The notes under the pieces are model-generated. The model worked only from the letters and a program-made list of their open reading frames with translations, searched no databases and had not been told where the DNA came from. From Algibacter pectinivorans (GTDB taxonomy: Bacteria > Bacteroidota > Bacteroidia > Flavobacteriales > Flavobacteriaceae), in assembly GCF_900112595.1 (NCBI RefSeq), contig NZ_FOMI01000008.1, forward strand, positions 62,001-126,000: a stretch of 64,000 nt of DNA, in the 5' to 3' direction. The position numbers and the translations under genes were made by a program. Shown here in pieces: positions 62,552 through 64,000 of this stretch (positions are counted from its first letter, which is position 1; the number at the start of each line of letters is the position of its first letter).

Positions 62552-63700
62552 ATGGCTATAAAGTTTGATACCCGTTATCCCTCAATAGATGATTTGAGAA
62601 CGAGAGCTCAAAAGAAAATACCAAAATTTGCATTCGAATATTTAGATGGTGGTTGTAATGAAGATGTAAATTTAATACGAAACACTTCAGAACTTAGAGA
62701 TGTTCAATTAAAACCAAATTATTTAAGAGCACATCATGGCTCTACTTTAAAAACCAAATTATTTGGTGTAGAATACGATGCACCTTTTGGAATAGCTCCT
62801 GTTGGGCTTCAAGGTTTAATGTGGCCCAATGCTCCAGAAATTTTAGCTAAGGCAGCTTTCGAGCATAATATACCATTTATTTTAAGTACAGTTACAACAA
62901 CAAGTATTGAGCGCGCAAGTGAGTTAACAGAAGGAAAAGCTTGGTTTCAACTGTACCACCCTACAGAAAATTCATTAAGAGACGATATATTAAAACGAGC
63001 AGAGGCTGCAGAATGTCCTGTACTTGTTATTTTATGTGATGTTCCTACTTTTGGTTTTAGACCTCGCGATATAAGAAATGGATTAGCAATGCCGCCTAAA
63101 ATGAATATATCTAATATTTTACAAGCTTTTGGTAGGCCAGATTGGGCGCTTCAAACTCTTAAGTATGGTCAGCCTAATTTTGCAACGCTTAAACCTTACA
63201 TGCCTAAAGGTTTAGATTTAAAACAATTAGGTAAATTTATGGACCAAACCTTTAGCGGTCGATTGAATGAAGAGAAAATTAAACCTATTCGCGATATGTG
63301 GAAAGGAAAACTTGTTTTAAAAGGTGTGGCTTCAGAGTACGATGCTGAAGAAGCAATAAGGCTTGGTATTGATGGAATAATTGTTTCTAATCATGGTGGG
63401 CGCCAATTAGATGCAGGAGAATCTACAATTAAACCGCTTACTACTATTGCAGAAAAGTACGGAGATCAAATTGAAGTAATGATGGATAGCGGTATTCGTT
63501 CAGGACCAGATGTTGCTAGAGCCATGGCAAGTGGTGCTAAATTTACTTTTATGGGGCGCTCTTTTATGTATGGCGTTTCTGCTCTTGGTAAAAAAGGAGG
63601 CGACCACACAATATCGCTATTAAAAACAGAATTACAGCAGGTTATGGAACAACTTTGCTGCGAAAAAACAACAGATTTTCCATATCATTTAGTTCGATAA
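62552..63700 (+). CDS. lldD: FMN-dependent alpha-hydroxy-acid (L-lactate) dehydrogenase
   Basis: This 382-residue TIM barrel belongs to the FMN-dependent alpha-hydroxy-acid dehydrogenase family. FAFEYLDGGCNEDVNL near the N-terminus, PFGIAPVGLQGLMWP, the FMN-binding KLVLKGV and the active-site VSNHGGRQLD (His about 281) are all present. The N-terminus has no membrane segment. L-lactate from lactaldehyde would be oxidised to pyruvate with electrons passed to the quinone pool. It is 11 bp after the aldolase gene and 129 bp before the aldehyde dehydrogenase gene. Other substrates (glycolate, mandelate) are possible by sequence, but the context favours L-lactate. Confidence 0.88.
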   Translation: MAIKFDTRYPSIDDLRTRAQKKIPKFAFEYLDGGCNEDVNLIRNTSELRDVQLKPNYLRAHHGSTLKTKLFGVEYDAPFGIAPVGLQGLMWPNAPEILAKAAFEHNIPFILSTVTTTSIERASELTEGKAWFQLYHPTENSLRDDILKRAEAAECPVLVILCDVPTFGFRPRDIRNGLAMPPKMNISNILQAFGRPDWALQTLKYGQPNFATLKPYMPKGLDLKQLGKFMDQTFSGRLNEEKIKPIRDMWKGKLVLKGVASEYDAEEAIRLGIDGIIVSNHGGRQLDAGESTIKPLTTIAEKYGDQIEVMMDSGIRSGPDVARAMASGAKFTFMGRSFMYGVSALGKKGGDHTISLLKTELQQVMEQLCCEKTTDFPYHLVR

Positions 63701-63829
63701 TTTTTTTATTATCAATTTTTAAAGGTTTTATGATTTTCATTTTTTTTTGTTTATATCAAATAAAAAATGAAATGTCATTAAATAATTTATGGAATTTATT
63801 TATAGTAAAATTAATCCAATTTTAACGTT

Positions 63830-64000
63830 ATGAAACATTATAAACAATATATAAACGGTCGGTTTATAGATTCCAATGCCTCATCGGTGATTGAAATACT
63901 TAACCCGTGTACAGAAGAAATTATTAGTACAATATCAACAGGAACAGTTGAAGATGCTAATCACGCATTAGAAGCAGCACAAGCCTCTCAACCAGCGTGG
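63830..64000 (+). CDS. Aldehyde dehydrogenase, N-terminal part, probably lactaldehyde dehydrogenase (partial)
   Basis: The first 57 residues run to the window edge: YINGRFIDSNASSVIEILNP and STGTVEDANHALEAA are typical of the NAD-dependent aldehyde dehydrogenase N-terminus. It probably oxidises L-lactaldehyde to L-lactate, supplying the lactate dehydrogenase gene 129 bp upstream. The catalytic Cys and Glu lie outside the window, so activity cannot be judged. Confidence 0.8.
   Translation, partial: MKHYKQYINGRFIDSNASSVIEILNPCTEEIISTISTGTVEDANHALEAAQASQPAW

Noticed and set aside
56220-64000. L-fucose rather than L-rhamnose catabolism
   Set aside because: The isomerase is RhaI-like, the aldolase/dehydrogenase fusion is the rhamnose type, and rhaM and three rhamnosidases are present. 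No fucosidase is seen.
1-64000. CRISPR arrays, tRNA, rRNA, phage genes or defence systems
   Set aside because: No repeat-spacer pattern, RNA gene, integrase other than the IS fragment, or known defence gene was seen on reading both strands.

Overview
The window is AT-rich DNA from a marine member of the Bacteroidota, most likely a flavobacterium. It carries a SusC/SusD pair, many lipoprotein signal peptides, a type IX secretion (T9SS) C-terminal sorting domain, promoters resembling the Bacteroidota -7 box (TAnnTTTG), and no clear Shine-Dalgarno pattern. Most of it is one large polysaccharide utilization locus (PUL) for a sulfated, rhamnose- and uronate-rich polysaccharide. Ulvan from green algae is the best guess. 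The evidence is nine intact S1-type sulfatases plus a sulfatase relic, three alpha-L-rhamnosidases (two GH78, one GH106), two BNR-type beta-propeller lyase candidates with the PL24/PL25 histidine pair, a PL8-like lyase, a heparinase II/III-like lyase, three GH2, one GH3 and one GH5 enzyme, a rhamnose mutarotase, and an adjoining L-rhamnose catabolic operon.

Layout: 1-588 is the end of a broken IS3-family element that runs off the left edge. 792-5438 is the SusC/SusD pair, closed by a strong terminator. 5593-11009 is GH5, GH3 and a sulfatase. After a 626-bp non-coding gap, 11636-16022 holds a sulfatase, rhaM and a T9SS-secreted lyase, again with a terminator. 16236-29174 is a tightly packed run: GH78, GH78, a nucleoside-hydrolase-like protein, two sulfatases and a PL8-like lyase. 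29310-32288 (minus) is a GH2 gene facing a large plus-strand run, 32614-54277: GH2, GH106, lyase-like propeller, GH2, five sulfatases, a decayed sulfatase and a heparinase-like lyase. 54320-55366 (minus) is a GntR-type regulator with a LacI-like sensor domain. 56220 to the right edge is rhamnose catabolism: bifunctional aldolase/dehydrogenase, isomerase, kinase, a two-domain class II aldolase, an FMN lactate dehydrogenase and the start of an aldehyde dehydrogenase.

How it fits together: the secreted lyase and surface enzymes cut the polymer and SusCD imports oligomers. Sulfatases remove sulfate, and GH78, GH106, GH2 and GH3 release monosaccharides. RhaM and RhaI, the kinase and the aldolase turn L-rhamnose into DHAP and L-lactaldehyde, which the last two genes would take through L-lactate to pyruvate. 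No GH88/GH105 unsaturated-uronyl hydrolase, sugar permease, sulfatase-maturing enzyme, hybrid two-component regulator or ECF sigma/anti-sigma pair is seen in the window.

The most interesting non-coding signal is a repeated promoter element. 10-bp direct repeats (consensus TACAGGATAC) sit upstream of six genes: susC, GH5, GH78, the two divergent GH2 genes and the rhamnose aldolase. In every case the last repeat ends 19 bp before a -7-like box. This looks like the binding site of a shared activator that ties polysaccharide breakdown to rhamnose catabolism.
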